A program made the position numbers and the translations under genes. Source: Candidatus Iainarchaeum sp. (lineage in GTDB: Archaea > Iainarchaeota > Iainarchaeia > Iainarchaeales > JAAZKV01). Taken from it: a stretch of 49,992 nt of DNA. Positions 47,639 through 49,992 of the stretch are shown one piece after another. The notes beneath the pieces are model-generated. The model searched no databases and was not told the DNA's origin. It saw only the letters and a list, made by a program, of their open reading frames with translations. Numbering within the stretch: the first letter of the stretch is position 1; each line of letters starts with the position of its first letter. The stretch spans positions 1 to 49,992 of the forward strand of contig JAAZKV010000023.1 in the NCBI GenBank assembly GCA_012799645.1, given 5' to 3'.

Positions 47639-48649
47639 TTAGAGAACAAAATAGTTCAAAAATATTGACACCCAAATCACAGAATTGAGTAAAACTATTA
47701 ACCAAATAAGTAAAACTATTTCCCACTCTCTTCTAGGACCAAAAATTTTTATTATTAATTTCGCAAAATCATACCTTGTTTTTTTATCAGGATAATTAGG
47801 GATTGATAATTTCCCATTTTTTAGCAAAGTATACGGCCTGAATTTTCTTTGAGTAGCATCATCTCTATTAGTTAACATTTTTAGTAAAAAGAAATCAATC
47901 ATGTGTGGAATGAAAAGCAAGAAAACAAAAATCACGAAATAAATATTTTGTGAATATAAAGCAAACCCTGCAATGCTTGATCCAATTAGTAAAGTTCCTG
48001 AATCTCCAGGAAATGCTTTTGCTGGAAATCTGTTAAATACTAATAATCCTAAAATTATTGCGTTTAGTGAGAAAAAAAGAAAACTCAATTCTTGAGAAAC
48101 TTGAATAGCAACAAGAGTTATTATTGATGTAATAATAAAACTTGAACCAATCGTCCACCCATTTAACCCTTCAAAAGTATTACTAAAACTAGCAATTCCT
48201 GCAAAATAAAGTGCGAGAATAATTACTATAATTACTCCGAAAAAATCAAAAATGCTTGTTGGAGTGAATAACAAATACGCAACAATTAGTGAAACAAACG
48301 CTATTGGTAATGCTCGTTGAATCCAACTCAATGGTTTCGAAAGGAATTTGTTTTTTGAATCATCAACAAAACCAATTAGAGCAAAAACACTAACCGCAAA
48401 ACCAACAAAAAGTAATTTTAGTTCAAAACCAAAAAAGAAAAAATAAGAAAAAATAATTAACCAAAAAGGAACAACAAGAGCCACCCCTACACTCTCCGCA
48501 ACAAGAGGTTCGTTTAATTTATTAATATCCTTTCCAACAATTTTTTTTGAAAAATTTCTTTTAATTACAAAAAAAACAAAACAAACCGATAACAAAAACA
48601 AAAATAGTGGAGTAAAAGTAATGAAATTAATTGAACCCAAATCAAACAT
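47639..48649 (-). CDS. Glycosyltransferase family 4 / MraY-GPT-like phospho-sugar transferase (AglH-like)
   Basis: FVDDSKNKFLSKPLSWIQRALP, SFSNTFEGLNGWTIGSS, FPAKAFPGDSGTLLIGS in a multi-TM protein. Confidence 0.9.
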   Translation of the reverse strand: MFDLGSINFITFTPLFLFLLSVCFVFFVIKRNFSKKIVGKDINKLNEPLVAESVGVALVVPFWLIIFSYFFFFGFELKLLFVGFAVSVFALIGFVDDSKNKFLSKPLSWIQRALPIAFVSLIVAYLLFTPTSIFDFFGVIIVIILALYFAGIASFSNTFEGLNGWTIGSSFIITSIITLVAIQVSQELSFLFFSLNAIILGLLVFNRFPAKAFPGDSGTLLIGSSIAGFALYSQNIYFVIFVFLLFIPHMIDFFLLKMLTNRDDATQRKFRPYTLLKNGKLSIPNYPDKKTRYDFAKLIIKIFGPRREWEIVLLIWLIVLLNSVIWVSIFLNYFVL

Positions 48650-48950
48650 TTAAACCACTTTAACAAAAATTTTACACACAATTAATAACTTAACCAACCA
48701 ACCACTAAATTAAATGTTATTTAAATACTAAATTATTCAACTACCAAATTATCCAACTAACAAATTATTTAATTATTAAATTGTTTAATTAAATAAATTG
48801 AAAAAGTGTTTTTATAATTAAGTATTTTCCCAACAAACAACTTTTATAAATTTCAATATTCAAATTACTTATTTTTTATTTTATTTTTTAATTCATTTTT
48901 GAATTACTTTTAAACAATTTATTTTTTTTATTTTTAAATTATTTTTAAAA

Positions 48951-49928
48951 TTATTTTTTGTTTGGTTTTATTTTGATTTGTGTTGTTAGTAAACTTAAAA
49001 TTGTTGGAATGAATAATCTAACTACTCCGAACAAAATTAGTATTGCTGCTATTTGTGATAAGTTTAGGGATATTTGTGAAAACTCAGGCATTGCTAAAAA
49101 AATAAATCCTGCTGCTTCAACTAACCCTACTCCTCTTGGTAGAACTGGGGTTCTTTCAAGAATAGAGATTATGATAAACAAAAATGCTAGTGGGAAAAGC
49201 TCTATTGGGACACTTAGCGCAAAAAAACAATAGTATAAAGCAAAAAATTCAAACAATAATGATGCTCCTGAAAGAACCAGTACTTTCAAAAAATTTTTTT
49301 TTGGAACAACTTGTAAATAATTCGAGTATTCGTAAAAGTATTTTTTTAGAACCAAAAAACCTCTCCAGATTTTTCCAAGTTCTCCAAAAATCGCTGAAAT
49401 CATTAACCCAATTTTTTTGTTTAATGGAAGCAAAAATAATGCTGATGCTAGTATTATTACTGAAAACCCTGAGAGCAAACCAAAAAGAGCAACTATTGAT
49501 AATTGTGTTTCTAACAATACTACCCAAACAACTAAACTTGATAAAACAGTGAGCATAAAAAACTTTAACCCCTTAACCACCATTGCTGCTGAAATTGATT
49601 GAGAATAAGACACTCCAAAATGTTCTTTTGCTTTAATTGATCTTAACGCTTCAGAACCCACTTGAACAGGAGTAAGAGCCCCATACACACAAGAAAAACC
49701 AACAATAATAGAGTTCCAAAATGTTACCTTTTTGTTGTTTTTTAGTAACAAAGCCCAAGGAATTATCCATAAAACAATAGAAAGTAGGAAAAAAAGCACT
49801 GCCATCGCGAAAAAATAAGGGTTGGCTGATAAAATTACTGGTAACGCGCCAGTTAACCCTGTTATAACCCCATACCCTGCAAATACTAGTACTAGAAAAA
49901 CAATACTGTATTTTAAGTATTTTTCCAT
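48951..49928 (-). CDS. Flippase-like (UPF0104/LPG synthase TM region) membrane protein
   Basis: TPVQVGSEALRSIKAKEHFGVSYSQSISAAMVVKGLKF, PRGVGLVEAAGFIF. Confidence 0.88.
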   Translation of the reverse strand: MEKYLKYSIVFLVLVFAGYGVITGLTGALPVILSANPYFFAMAVLFFLLSIVLWIIPWALLLKNNKKVTFWNSIIVGFSCVYGALTPVQVGSEALRSIKAKEHFGVSYSQSISAAMVVKGLKFFMLTVLSSLVVWVVLLETQLSIVALFGLLSGFSVIILASALFLLPLNKKIGLMISAIFGELGKIWRGFLVLKKYFYEYSNYLQVVPKKNFLKVLVLSGASLLFEFFALYYCFFALSVPIELFPLAFLFIIISILERTPVLPRGVGLVEAAGFIFLAMPEFSQISLNLSQIAAILILFGVVRLFIPTILSLLTTQIKIKPNKK

Positions 49929-49937
49929 AACAATAAC

Positions 49938-49992
49938 CTAACTGCTATAAAATCTAACTGCTATAAAATCTAACTGCTATAAAATCTAACTG
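49938..49992. repeat. 16-bp tandem repeat (CTAACTGCTATAAAAT)n, truncated by window end
   Basis: Units at 49938, 49954, 49970 and partial at 49986; each contains a TATA-like TATAAAAT. Confidence 0.95.

Overview
AT-rich archaeal chromosome segment, dominated by information-processing genes; DPANN-like by general character, though I did not place it phylogenetically. Most of the window is conserved archaeal housekeeping. It includes an almost textbook exosome/RNase P/proteasome superoperon on the minus strand: L15e, Rpp30, Pop5, PsmA, SBDS, Rrp4, Rrp41, Rrp42, L43e, RpoP, Pcc1, prefoldin beta and a DHH protein. It also includes an MCM / aIF2-beta / aIF1A / RIO1 / Dim2 / Topo VI B-A block and tRNA-Cys(GCA) next to L10e. 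No CRISPR array, transposon or prophage was seen. The most notable items are: (1) an attenuator-like leader upstream of trpS, with a TATA box, a 12-codon ORF carrying a Trp codon, a strong hairpin and U-rich tracts; (2) ThiI split into a THUMP protein with an eroded catalytic domain and a stand-alone PP-loop protein about 15 kb away; (3) a DUF2226-like / Roadblock-like / MinD / LSm gene set followed by a large Ser/Asp-rich coiled-coil protein, whose N-terminal helical domain is shared with a nearby membrane protein; (4) a GC-rich perfect palindrome and related element in the mcm divergent region; (5) two candidate small RNA loci and terminator-like hairpins. Protein families were assigned from remembered motifs only; no searches were run.
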